The notes under the pieces are model-generated. The model was not told the origin of the DNA and made no database searches. It saw only the letters and a program-made list of their open reading frames with translations. From the NCBI RefSeq assembly GCF_000226095.1, contig NC_016478.1:1168001-1232000 (forward strand): 64,000 bases of DNA, written 5' to 3'. The DNA is from Thermothelomyces thermophilus ATCC 42464. Its lineage: Eukaryota > Ascomycota > Sordariomycetes > Sordariales > Chaetomiaceae. The translations under genes were made by a program, and so were the position numbers. Positions within the stretch are counted from its first letter, which is position 1, and every line of letters begins with the position of its first letter. Below, in pieces: positions 32,043 through 42,457 of this stretch.

Positions 32043-33997
32043 ATGGGGCAAACGAAAGAGAATGCCAAAACCGACGGCGGCGTTGGCTGCCCGTGTTACG
32101 TCAACGCGGCTGAGATACAGCAGGCGAAGCAAAGCGATGCCCACGAGTGCTTGGCCAACTGTAGGGCCCAGTTCCTACGAGGAGTGCTGAATGGGTGGGA
32201 GGGGAGCAACGGGTGGGCTGAAGGGTGCGGAAGCCTCAACAGGGGCGTGGCGGCTCAAGAGTTCTGGTCGCTCTATTGGTGCGACTCGACGTTCTGCGGA
32301 GTGGCCATTGACCTGGATGGGGGGCTCGGACAAGACCGTGAGTAGGCATGAGTCGGGTCACGATGGCTGAGCTAAGTCTGCTTCCTAGCTTCCGTCGATC
32401 TCATAATCAACACCTGCCAGAAGTGAGTTTTCTAATGTCAATAGAGACATGCACAGGGGGCTCACCAGTCTCCTGCAGCATCGGATTCTACTCCATATTC
32501 AATCCCGGGCCACCGCCCCCGGGCTTCAAATGCAGTACGGAAGCAGATGATATGTCGAGCATCTGCTCGGCCACCGTCATGTCAGCGTCCCAGGCGACCC
32601 CGGGACGACAACCAGATCCCGCGGTGCCGGCGACATCTGCCAGCATGACCAAGCTAACCACGACAACAACAACGGCCCAGCCAAGCTCGACGCTGGTGAT
32701 ACAAGCTTCACACAGCGAATCTGCGAGCTCGGTTGCGACGGCAAGCCCGGCGCCGTCCGCAGCATCTACGACATCCGGTACCAACATTACCGGGCAGGGC
32801 AGGGCCGCGATCGCGGTCTGCTCGGCTCTCGCCCTGATGCTGCTCGTCTGCTTCGCGTTTGTCTGGCTACGACGGCGAAAACAGCGCAAAGAGTCCTTTG
32901 ATCGCGCCCTACGCTCCCGGCACGACCATCTTCCGGGCGCCGGCCTAGCCGGCTCGCCGACCCCGCTGATATCTCCCGTCGGCTTGGCCGTCGGCACGCG
33001 CGGCGCCCTCACGCCGCCTCTCCGCCTCCGCGACCGGAAATTCCTCCCTTCCATTCTGCGCCCCGGCAGTCGCTCCCCCTCCCCTCCCCTAACACCGCTG
33101 ACACCCGCATACACACCCCAGCTAAGCGGCGGCGGCGGCGGCAGCGGCGGCAACGGCGGTGGTGGTAGTGCAGGGGTAGGCGCAGTCTCTCCCTCCTCGC
33201 CGAACTGCTCGCTAGCAACCAACAAGGTCATCTCGCGCAGCGAACACAGAACAGGAGCATCCACGCCACGAACCGACCCGGCGGACGAATCAGCCTCGTT
33301 GCTCTTCACCAAGGCAATTCCCGTGCCCGGCTCGACCAGCGGCGGCAACAACAGCAACCGTGGCAGCGGCCGGAGTGCAAGCAGCAGCAGCAGCAGCAGC
33401 AGCTACACGGCTGATGGCGATGGATACGGACGTGGATGTGGATGGAGCGACGGCGGCGCACAGGCGATGCGGCCGCCGAGGTCGAGGCTCGGGACCTCGA
33501 CCGCCATGCCTTCTCAACCCGGGACCGGGCAGGCGCCGACCGAGACGGAGACGGGGAGGGGCCGTCACCAACGAGATGCGACGGCGAGCCCGCTCCCGCC
33601 CCCGCCCCCGCCGCCGTCTCGCCGTCTGCCCTTGTCACCGCCCTACCCGCCAACGCCGCGGTCGCCGTCGTCTCCCTGTCGGCCGCCACGGCCGCACGAG
33701 GGCATGCTGGAGATCCCCGGGCTGGTTACGCCTGCTGGTAGTGCTTCTGGTCATGGTGATGGTTGTGGTGGTGGTAGTAGTGGTGGTGGTTCTGGGGCGG
33801 GGGGGAATGGCAAGGGAGATGCTCCGGGATTTGTCAAGGTGGTTGCGAGGAGGTTCGTGGGGGACGGGAGCGCCAGCACGCCTCCGCCGCCATTGAGCCC
33901 CCCGCCCTCGAGGACGCTCCCCCAGACACCAAAGGGCGCGGGCATGTCGCTGCCACCGCCGTCGCCGTCGTCGGTGAGGGGAGCGGCCAAGGGGTAG
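32043..33997 (+). CDS. Single-pass membrane protein with Cys-rich ectodomain and low-complexity tail (uncharacterised)
   Basis: Model: exons 32043-32337, 32389-32422 and from 32479, ending at 33997 if the last part is unspliced. The tiny 34-bp exon is supported by phase on both sides (PSVDLIINTCQ joined to NIGFYSIF). The ectodomain has about eight cysteines (GCPCYV, HECLANC, EGCGS, WCDSTFC, NTCQ, FKCST, SSICS), then a Ser/Thr-rich stalk, one membrane segment (AIAVCSALALMLLVCFAFVW) and a basic RRRKQRK stop. A long Pro/Gly/Ser tail follows. Such layouts occur in fungal cell-surface sensors. No signal peptide precedes the first visible ATG, so the true start is probably in an unseen exon. A further 3' exon is likely (see 34207-34665). 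Confidence 0.6.
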
Positions 33998-34206
33998 ATA
34001 GCCTGACTCTAGTACTCTAAAAGAATGGAAAAGGACTGCCAAAGGGGGGCCCAAGTCTTTACATTAACTACTATTTTGGATGTCCCTACGGATCTATTCC
34101 CTAATAAGGAAGAACTAAAACCCTTAGGAAACCCTAAGGAAATTCCCCCTCTCCCCTGGATCCTCACGGGCCCGTTTCGCCGCCGGGCTCGCTCCGTGGG
34201 GCCAAG

Positions 34207-34665
34207 GATGGCTGGACGAGCCCGCCTCCGAGGCTACTCGGGACGCCGAGTTCTGTTCCGCTGGCGGGCAACGGAACCGACATGAACGCGGAGCGTTCCT
34301 ACCATGATCACGGCAGGCCGCCTCCGTCGTATCCTCCTGACCCGGGGCAATTTCCACCCGGAGACGGCGCGGCCGGGCAGTCGCAGCGGCAGCCTGACTC
34401 GAGGGAAAGCTGGGGCAGTTGGAGCGGGACGGGGACGGTGGTGGGTAGCGGCAGCTGCCATGGCGACAGCGTCTGCAGAAATGCCGATGCCGATGCAGAT
34501 GCCGATGTCACGGCGCGGGCCGGGACCGAGGTTGTCGTCAGTCGACGAACGAGTAAGAGCAGCAACGCGACGGCCACGGAGGATACCATGGTGTCTGCCG
34601 TGTCCAGAACGTCAAATGTCGGGCATGGTGCCAACACCGGTTGTGCAGAGAGTCAAGCGCGTTAG
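34207..34665 (+). CDS. Probable 3' exon of the Cys-rich membrane-protein gene
   Basis: The frame beginning DGWTSPPPRLLGTPSSVP and continuing RSYHDHGRPPPSYPPDP has the same Pro/Ser/Gly style as the tail before 33997. A GTGAGG donor at 33974 and an AAG acceptor at 34204-34206 join the two in phase 0, making a 233-bp intron. The donor is good, the acceptor's pyrimidine tract is poor. The frame stops at 34663-34665. An overlapping frame ending at 34756 (VVQRVKRVREVRFQKRL) also looks coding, so the exact terminus is open. It could instead be the remains of a tail cut off by an insertion in 33,994-34,139. Confidence 0.4.
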   Translation, partial: DGWTSPPPRLLGTPSSVPLAGNGTDMNAERSYHDHGRPPPSYPPDPGQFPPGDGAAGQSQRQPDSRESWGSWSGTGTVVGSGSCHGDSVCRNADADADADVTARAGTEVVVSRRTSKSSNATATEDTMVSAVSRTSNVGHGANTGCAESQAR

Positions 34666-34756
34666 AGAGGTCCGGTTCCAGAAGCGGCTGCAAGAATTAG
34701 GGAAACAGGATGGCGAGGTGGTGCAAACAACAAGAACAACATCTCCTTTGGTCTAG

Positions 34757-35836
34757 GAGGGGTTCATCAGGAATTTGGAATGTAGTGAAGGGCAAAAAAA
34801 AAAAAAAAATAAATAAAAAATAATGAGGGATATGAACGGAGGGGGTCCGATGGATGTGACGAGGATGGATTCATAGATTCATACAGGCCGTGAAGGTGTA
34901 TGGTAGGTATTTTTTTTTTTTTTTGGCTTGTCTCATGCTTGATGGGTGTTGCGGTTTAAGTTGGTCGGAGCTGGTCGCTGCTGTTAAACGCTTTCTTTGG
35001 CTTTCACCTTGGGCTCTAGAAACTCGTAATACTAGGTACTCTTCGACCCACAAAGAGGACAGGCAACAAGGAAAAAATGGGAGAGTTGATAAAAGAAAAG
35101 ATAAAATTTTTTTAGAGGAACAAGCCAGTTATTTGGCCAAGTCCCATCTATAACCTGGCGAGATGCGAGGGCGGTTTGTAGTGTGTGTATATAGTTGGGA
35201 AGCTGAGCTGGGAGCTTTGGGGTCGGGTGTTTCGGAGAAGAGATGCGGGAGCTTCCAACAGCCTGGAACGAGCGCGGGGCCGCTGTTGAACAAGATTGCA
35301 GCTTTCGCCCAATCAAATATCGCCCACATCACGCATCTCCCGGTACTGGGACCCAGCCATGACCCAGGCGCAGATCCGCCGCTCAGGTAACCGCGGGGCT
35401 ACACTAGGCCCCGAGGAACGAGGCAGGCTTGCAGGGCGGGCTGACAGTGGAGCAAGTGAGTGCATGAACGGCAGTCCTCCGCTGGCGTGCCGTGACACGA
35501 TCGTGCAACAGCGCAACACCACTAACCAAGCTGCGCCGCGGCAAAACAACTGCGACCCGATTCTCGACTTCATCATCCCAAATGTCTTCGCAGACTCCGC
35601 CCGCTTTTCCATTCTCTCAAAACACCAACTTTTAAAAATTTCGATCAGACGAAACCGCCGAAATGAGCCGGTGATCCGCAACAAGACCTCTGAACAAAAG
35701 GGAAAAGATAAAAAAAGAAAATAAACCAAATATCCTCCACTCTCCCCGCTCTGCCCACTCTGGCCAACTCTGCGGCTTGCAGGAACGCCGCCCACAGACA
35801 CCCACCCAAGACGATGCGACATCTTGACGCGGTGAG
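34757..35836. other. Intergenic upstream of the TBC gene
   Basis: About 1.1 kb with no recognised gene. It contains A runs near 34794-34810 and a T run near 34911-34924. The last 100 bases are C-rich, as in a fungal leader. Confidence 0.55.
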
Positions 35837-38800
35837 ATGGAGGCGACCACAGCTGCTTCCTCGTCTTCTGCGGCAGCGCCCCTTGAGCGCTCTATATCCT
35901 ATCAATCGGCCACTTCGATCAGGAGTCACCGGTCTACCGCTCGCGCCCGCAAGAGGCTGACATCACAGCCCCCGAGCTCGGCGTCGTCCATCGCCGCGTC
36001 CGACAAGTCTCTGACCTCGTTTCCTTCCTTTTCCCCGGACTCCCCACGCGAAGAGAGAAGCTACTTCTTCCGCGAGGACGACGACACGACGCCGGTAACC
36101 TCATCACGCAAGACATCGGGACAGAGCCTGGCCGTCCCGGAACAGGGTGACACCAAGGAGCCGGAGCAGAGCAAGGGCGGCGACGGACAAGGGCAGCAGG
36201 GAAACGGTCACCAGGAACGGGCCCGGCCGTCTGCGATTGTGGATCACCTCACCGCCACCGCAGTCGTATCCCCCGCGCGCGGCGCCCTGTTCGACGATGC
36301 GCCGCCGCCATCACGCAACATCCCCGGAGCGCTGCACCTCGCCGATGACGAGCATATCGAGCGCCTGATCGCCCGCCACGGCGCCGTCAACCTCGTGCGC
36401 CAGATAGCCGAGGACCTTGCCCGGCGAGATGCCCAGATCTCGACTCTGCGTCGGCGGGCCGACGAGCGGGAGCGGGCGCTGCGCAAGATCATTCTGGAGT
36501 GTGGCCTGTCCAGCCTGGATCTCGAGACGCGCCTGCGAGCCGTGGAGCAGCAGGCAAAGGCCAACGGGGCTTCGAGACGGGCATCGGGAGAAGGCATCTC
36601 GGACCTCGTGACGGATGCCATGGCCGAAGACATGAGGCATCATCCCTTTTCAAGCCACGTCTTCGATGACGCAACCATCCGTTCAAGCTCGGTTCCCTTA
36701 CCGGTTAACACGGATGCTGAGCTTCCCAAGGGTTCGGCGCGCGGGTGGAAGGACTACCTTTGGGGCAGCAGTACGGTAAAGAAGTCCGGCCGGGCAGATA
36801 GCCTGCTGCGAGAGGCAAGCAAGCAGCCACCCGCTGTTGTCAAGGCCACGCCGGCAGAGCGACGGCCGGCCCTGCAGGAAGACCTTTTCACTCCGCCCCA
36901 AGAGGACCTGCCCGTGCGGAGTCCCAGCCGAGCGTCCAGCATCGGCTCGAGCAATGCCTCCCGAAAACCGTCCCTGGCGAGCATGGCGTTGCGGCTGGTG
37001 GCGGGCGGAGGGTCAACGGCGCGTGACGGCGAGGCTCGCGGACGCACGAGCAGTGCCCAGTCAGGGGCCGCGACGAGGACACCGTCGAGCTCGAGCCTCA
37101 ACGCCGGCGGCTCGGTCCGTGCCGCGTCGTCTCAGAGCAGCGGCCCGAAGGCCTTGATGGCAATGCGCCGACCAGCCGGCCCCGTCCGCCCCATCGATGT
37201 CCCGCCGCCGCGAGCCTTCACCCAAGACCGCTGGGATACCATGGCCCCTACGCCTGGAGGTGACCAGCTTGCGTCGCACCACCAGAACTACGGTCCGGTC
37301 GAGATGGACACGATCCTCCCGGCGGAGGCCCAGCCGCCGACATTGACACAGTTCTACAACAACCACGTGGGCGCCGACCTGCTCACCGACCGCTTCGGCT
37401 TCATCTACGATCAGCGCCGGAAGAAGCGCCAACGGGAGGCGGCTCAAATGGCCCGCCATGCGAAGAAGAATAGCCGCGCCGAGATGGTCCACGGCCGAAA
37501 CGGCCTGTCTCCGGTGGTGCTGGAGGACAACGCCAGCGGAAATGTGAGCGTCAGTAGCGACGGCCGGCCCGACACGCCCGGCTCGTCCGAAGAGCCCCGC
37601 GAGGAAGCGAAGCCCAAGAGATGGCAGGATTACCTCAAGATCGCGACCTTCCCGACCGAACTCCTCTCTCACACGCCCTCGATCAGCGCCCTGGGTGTCG
37701 AGGTGTTGGAGGCTTCCGAGACGCCCAAATCCCCCGGCCAGTCGCCGAGCATCGTGTCGGAGGACAGGGGCTTCTTGCCGTCCGCCACCACCACCACGGC
37801 CGCAATAACGCCAAGCGACAGCGAGATCCAGCCCGTTTCCGAGTCCGATCAGCAACAGCACCGGCAGCAGCAGCCACAACAGCAGTCTTCTCCCGCGACG
37901 CTCGCGAAAGAAGACGCCGAGCCCGTCCGGCTGCTCCTGGAGAACCTCAACAACTTGCACGATACCCTCCAGCGCGAGAAGACGGTCAGGTGGAACGACT
38001 TTCTCCGCAAGGTCAGGGCGGAGCGCAAACGCGACGGCGAGGCGGCGGCGGCGGCCGCCGAGGCGCGGTTCCAGCGCGCCACCGCCGTCATGCCCGAGAC
38101 GCGCATCGGGGACGGCGAGCTGATCGGCGTCGCCAGCCTCGGCATCCAGGGCAAGATCGGCCGGGCCAAAGCCAGCGAGTTCCGCTCCCTGGTGCTCGGC
38201 GGCATCCCCGTCGCCTACCGGTCCAAGATCTGGTCCGAGTGCTGCGGCGCCAACGCGCTCCGCATCCCCGGCCACTACGCCTCCCTGGTCGCCCGCCCGG
38301 AAACCAGCGACGACCCGCAGGTGGTCGCCCAGATCAAGGCCGACATCACGCGCACCCTGACGGACAACATCTTCTTCCGCAAGGGGCCCGGCGTCCAGAA
38401 GCTCCACGAGGTCCTGCTCGCCTACTCGCGCCGCAACCCGGACGTGGGCTACTGCCAGGGCATGAACCTGGTGGTGGCCAACCTCCTCCTGATCACGCCG
38501 TCGGCCGAGGACGCCTTCTGGATCCTGTGCTCCATGGTGGAGACGATCCTGCCGCCGCACTACCTGGACCACTCGCTGCTGGCGTCGCGCGCGGACCAGA
38601 CGGTGCTGCGCCAGTACGTGCGCGAGGTGCTGCCGCGCCTGTCGGCGCACTTCGACGCCCTCGCCATCGACCTCGAGACCATGACGTTCCAGTGGTTCCT
38701 CTCCCTCTTCACCGACTGCCTCTCCGCCGAGGCCCTCTTCCGCGTCTGGGACGTCGTCCTCTGCCACCCGGCCGACGCCGGCGCCTTCCTCTTCCAGGTC

Positions 38801-39268
38801 GCCCTCGCCCTCCTCAAGCTCAACGAGGCCGCCCTCCTCCGCTGCGAGAGCCCCGCCGCCGTCTACACCTACATCAACCACCAGATGACCAACCACGCCA
38901 TCAGCATCGACGGCCTCGTCCAGGCCAGCGAGGCCCTCCGCCGCCTGGTCAGGAGGGACGAGCTCCAGGCCCGCAGAGCCCGCGCGGTGGAGGGGGAGAG
39001 GCGCGCGGCACAGGGAAGAAGAGGCGCGGATGGCGGCGCCGGTGCCGGCGGGAGTAGTAGCGACGCCGGTGACGCCGGTGACGCTGCTGCTGCTGATGTT
39101 GCTGCTGCTGCTGCCACCGCCGACACGGCGCGGCAGAAGGCGGGCGCCGTCCCGGCCGTGGTCAGCCAGGAGGTGGCCGTGGGCGGGCTGAGCCGGAGCC
39201 CTAGTCGCGCGGGAAGCCTGCGTAGTCCGGAGGGGGAAACGGGCGAGGACAGCGGCGGTAGCACATGA
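35837..39268 (+). CDS. TBC-domain Rab GTPase-activating protein
   Basis: Single exon, 1,143 residues, ATG at 35837. It should stimulate GTP hydrolysis on a Rab/Ypt GTPase in membrane traffic. The TBC domain spans roughly residues 780-1015: catalytic arginine finger in GGIPVAYRSKIW (Arg795), glutamine finger in YCQGMN (Gln874), then FWILCSMVETILPPHYL, FQWFLSLFTDCLS and RVWDVVL. The N-terminal 750 residues are mostly disordered, with a short coiled helix near 175-245 (ARRDAQISTLRRRADERE). Two WKDYLWG/WQDYLKIATFP-type motifs and a Gln-rich patch also occur. The tail after the TBC domain is Ala/Gly-rich. The target Rab cannot be predicted. Confidence 0.93.
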   Translation: MEATTAASSSSAAAPLERSISYQSATSIRSHRSTARARKRLTSQPPSSASSIAASDKSLTSFPSFSPDSPREERSYFFREDDDTTPVTSSRKTSGQSLAVPEQGDTKEPEQSKGGDGQGQQGNGHQERARPSAIVDHLTATAVVSPARGALFDDAPPPSRNIPGALHLADDEHIERLIARHGAVNLVRQIAEDLARRDAQISTLRRRADERERALRKIILECGLSSLDLETRLRAVEQQAKANGASRRASGEGISDLVTDAMAEDMRHHPFSSHVFDDATIRSSSVPLPVNTDAELPKGSARGWKDYLWGSSTVKKSGRADSLLREASKQPPAVVKATPAERRPALQEDLFTPPQEDLPVRSPSRASSIGSSNASRKPSLASMALRLVAGGGSTARDGEARGRTSSAQSGAATRTPSSSSLNAGGSVRAASSQSSGPKALMAMRRPAGPVRPIDVPPPRAFTQDRWDTMAPTPGGDQLASHHQNYGPVEMDTILPAEAQPPTLTQFYNNHVGADLLTDRFGFIYDQRRKKRQREAAQMARHAKKNSRAEMVHGRNGLSPVVLEDNASGNVSVSSDGRPDTPGSSEEPREEAKPKRWQDYLKIATFPTELLSHTPSISALGVEVLEASETPKSPGQSPSIVSEDRGFLPSATTTTAAITPSDSEIQPVSESDQQQHRQQQPQQQSSPATLAKEDAEPVRLLLENLNNLHDTLQREKTVRWNDFLRKVRAERKRDGEAAAAAAEARFQRATAVMPETRIGDGELIGVASLGIQGKIGRAKASEFRSLVLGGIPVAYRSKIWSECCGANALRIPGHYASLVARPETSDDPQVVAQIKADITRTLTDNIFFRKGPGVQKLHEVLLAYSRRNPDVGYCQGMNLVVANLLLITPSAEDAFWILCSMVETILPPHYLDHSLLASRADQTVLRQYVREVLPRLSAHFDALAIDLETMTFQWFLSLFTDCLSAEALFRVWDVVLCHPADAGAFLFQVALALLKLNEAALLRCESPAAVYTYINHQMTNHAISIDGLVQASEALRRLVRRDELQARRARAVEGERRAAQGRRGADGGAGAGGSSSDAGDAGDAAAADVAAAAATADTARQKAGAVPAVVSQEVAVGGLSRSPSRAGSLRSPEGETGEDSGGST

Positions 39269-40048
39269 TGTTTGCCGCCGGCCGGCCGTCCTTTTTTTTT
39301 TTTTTTTCCACGGGAGAGATGTTTCTGCTTTGCCTTGGGTTCGTTCCGCTGTGCTTTTTTTTGTCTTGCTTTGCTCATTCAATTGCATTGCATTGGTGCG
39401 ATCCCAGCGAAGGGTCTGTTGCATAAGGTAGCTCTCTCTCTCTCTGCATCTCTCTGTCCGCATCTCTCTCCCTCTCTCTCTCTCGGCATATCTCTGTCTC
39501 TCTCTATCTCTCTCTCTCTCTTTCTCTCTCTTTCATACGTTAGACAGGGCCTCTTCAGAGTCTTACGATACCCGACGGTTTTCTTGGCGGTGTATAGGGG
39601 GAAAGGGGGCTTAGAAATACAATCATACAATCATTTGCCACATATATCGACTGCTTACAATCTGAAACGCCTTTTCTCGATGGCACGCACAGCTGTCAGC
39701 AAATGTGTGACATTGTCGCTCGCGGGTACTGTAGACGGAATGACGGAAAGGTGGGAGGATGTTTTAGTGGTGCCCATCGTCAGGAGAGGTACATACGTTC
39801 GTATGGGTACCGTGTGGTACGCGGAGTCTAGTCTACATGATTATTGCCAAAGGCTGAAACTGGACAGTCCCCCCCCCCCCCCCCCCCCCCGCGCCAATAC
39901 ATGCAATGCCATCTCACAGCCCAATTCGATCCGAGATCCAACATATCGACTATCTTTTAGATGGCCGCGAGCCGTGATGCAAAAGGGAGGGAAAAAAAAA
40001 AAAAAAGAGACCACTGACAGAACCAAGACGAAAGGTCAAATCAATACA
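39269..40048. other. Convergent gap TBC gene / F-box-like gene
   Basis: 780 bp without a gene. It holds a long CT-rich tract (39432-39534), a 21-base C run (39870-39890), and A and T runs; the two 3' UTRs must lie here. Confidence 0.6.
39870..39890 (+). repeat. 21-base poly-C tract
   Basis: An uninterrupted run of 21 C on the plus strand between two converging genes. Length in the assembly may be inexact because such runs are hard to sequence. Confidence 0.85.
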
Positions 40049-42073
40049 TCACCAATGTCTCTCGCCGATTGGGAATGCCTCGGGCTTGCGGAAGTCAAAG
40101 TCGTCGGGCATGTCCTTGTCCAGACGGTCCCTGGGCACCTCGTGGAGGATGACATATTTTCGCGTGCCGGTGACGCGCCAGGCGCGGTCGAGGATGCGAA
40201 GGTAGGCGAGCTGTGGACACCAGCGGGCGGCAATGGCGGCCGAGAGGGACCGGAACCAGTACGCGGTCGGGTACGGCTCGGCGACGTGGCGGCCTGCGGC
40301 GCCCGGCTTCTGCTGCTGCTGCTGCTGCTGCTGCTTGTTGTGCTTGTTGTGCCACGTCCCGAGCCCGTCGGCGAGCCAGAGGTGGCGGAGGTGTCGCATC
40401 TTGACGAGGTGGCCGCGCAGCTCCCGCAGGCTGGGCCCGGCCTCGTCGCCGGCGACCAGCGGCGGCATCCGGATCCTGAGCGACTCGAGCGCCTCCAGCC
40501 AGGGGGAGGGGAAGCAGGCGAGGAAGGCCAGCCCGTCCCGGGGCGACATCGACTCGGTCGGCAGGACGAGCCCCCTCAGCCGCGGGCCGGAGGCGTTCGC
40601 CGCGAGTTGGAACTGCTCCGGTATGACCCACGTGCGGTAACCCCCTTCGGCCTCGCCCCAGTCCCGGGGCGGCGGCGGGTCGATGCGGAGGACGAGCTGG
40701 CGCAGGTGCTGCTCGTGCCCATGCGCCAGGTGCTGCAGCAGGCACCCGCCCTTCCACGGCCAGGTGGCCTTGCGCAGGCCCGTCAGGCAGCGCGCGTAGG
40801 GCGCCGAGACGGATGAGATCAGCGAGAAGCCGAGGCGGTCGCTCAGGCGGCGGAGATGGCTCTTGTTCTTGTCGTGGAGGCTCTCCAGGTGGAGACCCTC
40901 GAGGGCCTTCAGGTTGGTGAGGTATGCCAGGTAGTGCGGGACGCCGGCCGGGGTGATGGCCCTGTTGAGGTCGTTGTCCGCGATCTCGAAGCCGTAGCCG
41001 AGCGTCAGCGTGCGCAGGCCGAGGGGCTTGCCGCCGGCCCTTTTGTACTGCAGACACAGCGACCGCATGGCGTGGTTGGGGTCCCACTGGAGCCCGTACT
41101 CGGGAAGGCCGTACATGCGAGGGCAAAAGGACCCGTTCAGTGACAGGCCTCCGATGTGGTGGCGCAGGGAGAGTTCGAGGTACGTGAGGCCTGGCGAGCC
41201 TTTGATTACGGCCACGAGGTTGTCGAAGTAAGGGGATGGGTAGCGGTTATCGTACTGCAGGTTGTTAAGGGAGAGGGCGCGCAGGTTCGGGAAGCTGAAG
41301 ACGGGCGCCACGCCGATGTCGAGGCCGAGGTTGATAGAGTTGGCTAGGGGCACCGTGAGTCCCGGATTGAGCCACACCTTCTGCCTCCAATGGGGGGCGT
41401 CGTGAGCGGGAAGGAGGAGGAGTCCGAAGGTGTCGTGCTTGGAAGCTGTGATGTTCACGCACTGGATCTCGGCGCGGTCTGGTTGCGCGTTGTCATACAG
41501 ACGGGTCAGAACACAAGTTCTGTCGCCGCCAAGCGACCTCCGGGGGAGGGAGAGGGAGAGGGAGAGGGGAGTGCACCTACGGCGCTGTAGAAGGATCAGC
41601 AGGTCGAGCACCCGGGGCACGTCCCGCGCCGAGAAGCTGCGGAGGCGTTCCGCGCGTAGAAGTGTTTCCCTCAGCCCGCTGAATAGCTCGTCCACGCCGC
41701 GCTTAAGAACGGACCGGGTGGAGTTCCTTGCGTGCGACTCCCAGCGCCTGTTCCCGGCCGTGAATCTCTTGTACAGATTGGGTGCCATCTTTTGCATGTC
41801 GACGCAGAGCGAGAGCGTGTTCCGTTTGAGGAACGATGAGAACCGGTCCCAAAAGGCATGCTGGTCGCGCCATCTGGGGTGCATGCAGAGACATGGTATG
41901 GTGATGGCGGCCCAGAGATAGGGCTGTGCAGCGTTGTAGAACCGCTTGCTCACGAGGGCCGCATTACGCAGGTCGTTGACGTCGTAGAGGAACCCGAAGA
42001 TGATGATGCCCAGCTCCGCCACGCCAATGACAGCCTCGGCTGTGACGAGGTCCCTCTTATGGTTTTTGGCCAT
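40049..42073 (-). CDS. F-box-like / leucine-rich-type protein (uncharacterised)
   Basis: Model: exons 41581-42073 and 40049-41478; 640 residues starting MAKNHKRDL. An F-box-like motif lies near residues 15-45 (IIIFGFLYDVNDLRNAALVSKRFYNA), ending in the usual AQPYLWAAITI. The middle has spaced LRALSLNNL / LTYLELSLRHH / LRTLTLGYG units like those of substrate-binding leucine-rich F-box proteins. A poly-Gln run (about 9) lies near the C-terminus. A role as an SCF ligase adaptor is inferred from architecture only. The 102-bp intron (41479-41580) has GTAGGT/CCAG ends and a TTCTGAC branch-like site. It is also stop-free and a multiple of three, so retention would be readable. Confidence 0.72.
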   Translation of the reverse strand: MAKNHKRDLVTAEAVIGVAELGIIIFGFLYDVNDLRNAALVSKRFYNAAQPYLWAAITIPCLCMHPRWRDQHAFWDRFSSFLKRNTLSLCVDMQKMAPNLYKRFTAGNRRWESHARNSTRSVLKRGVDELFSGLRETLLRAERLRSFSARDVPRVLDLLILLQRRRCTPLSLSLSLPRRSLGGDRTCVLTRLYDNAQPDRAEIQCVNITASKHDTFGLLLLPAHDAPHWRQKVWLNPGLTVPLANSINLGLDIGVAPVFSFPNLRALSLNNLQYDNRYPSPYFDNLVAVIKGSPGLTYLELSLRHHIGGLSLNGSFCPRMYGLPEYGLQWDPNHAMRSLCLQYKRAGGKPLGLRTLTLGYGFEIADNDLNRAITPAGVPHYLAYLTNLKALEGLHLESLHDKNKSHLRRLSDRLGFSLISSVSAPYARCLTGLRKATWPWKGGCLLQHLAHGHEQHLRQLVLRIDPPPPRDWGEAEGGYRTWVIPEQFQLAANASGPRLRGLVLPTESMSPRDGLAFLACFPSPWLEALESLRIRMPPLVAGDEAGPSLRELRGHLVKMRHLRHLWLADGLGTWHNKHNKQQQQQQQQKPGAAGRHVAEPYPTAYWFRSLSAAIAARWCPQLAYLRILDRAWRVTGTRKYVILHEVPRDRLDKDMPDDFDFRKPEAFPIGERHW

Positions 42074-42457
42074 CTCGCTCCGACCGCCTGCTGGTCTCGA
42101 ACTGGTATCAGTAAAGAAAAGGCGTGTGGTAGGAGAGAAGAGCAGCGCTCGCGGAATGAAGGCGGCAGTAGAAGATTGGCAGGTCATGGAGGAGGGTTGA
42201 GAGGAGCTGTAAGCTGTAAGCGCGTAGGACGGAATAAGGAGGCATTAGAAAGAAGAAGGGGCTCAAAGCCGGATGTTTTTGGGACAATCCCAATGTATGT
42301 GCGCTTCAGAAAATGAAGCCAGACCAACCCTGATTGTAAGCGTCCACCCCGTCGTCGCCGCTCACTCACCTGCGCAACACAAAGCGTCTTGTCGGCGGCC
42401 GGCCCGGAGGCTGGCCAGGAGATTTGAATAGACAAGTTGTTCCAGCCTTGGGGGCCT
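42074..42457. other. Short gap upstream of the F-box-like gene
   Basis: 384 bp between the F-box-like gene start and the stop of the next gene on the same strand; it must carry the former's promoter. Nothing else seen. Confidence 0.55.

Noticed and set aside
33989-34139. AAGG at both edges of the AT-rich segment as a transposon target duplication
   Set aside because: Only four bases, no inverted termini, and removal with one AAGG does not restore the best downstream frame.
37061-39463. An 800-codon open frame opposite the TBC gene, and a 478-codon frame on the same strand (37621-39057)
   Set aside because: Both are Arg/Ala/Val/Gly-rich shadows of a GC-rich real gene with a clear TBC domain; neither shows family motifs.
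39272-40816. A 514-codon plus-strand frame across the TBC 3' gap and the F-box-like gene
   Set aside because: Made of simple repeats (CT and C runs) plus antisense of the F-box-like gene.
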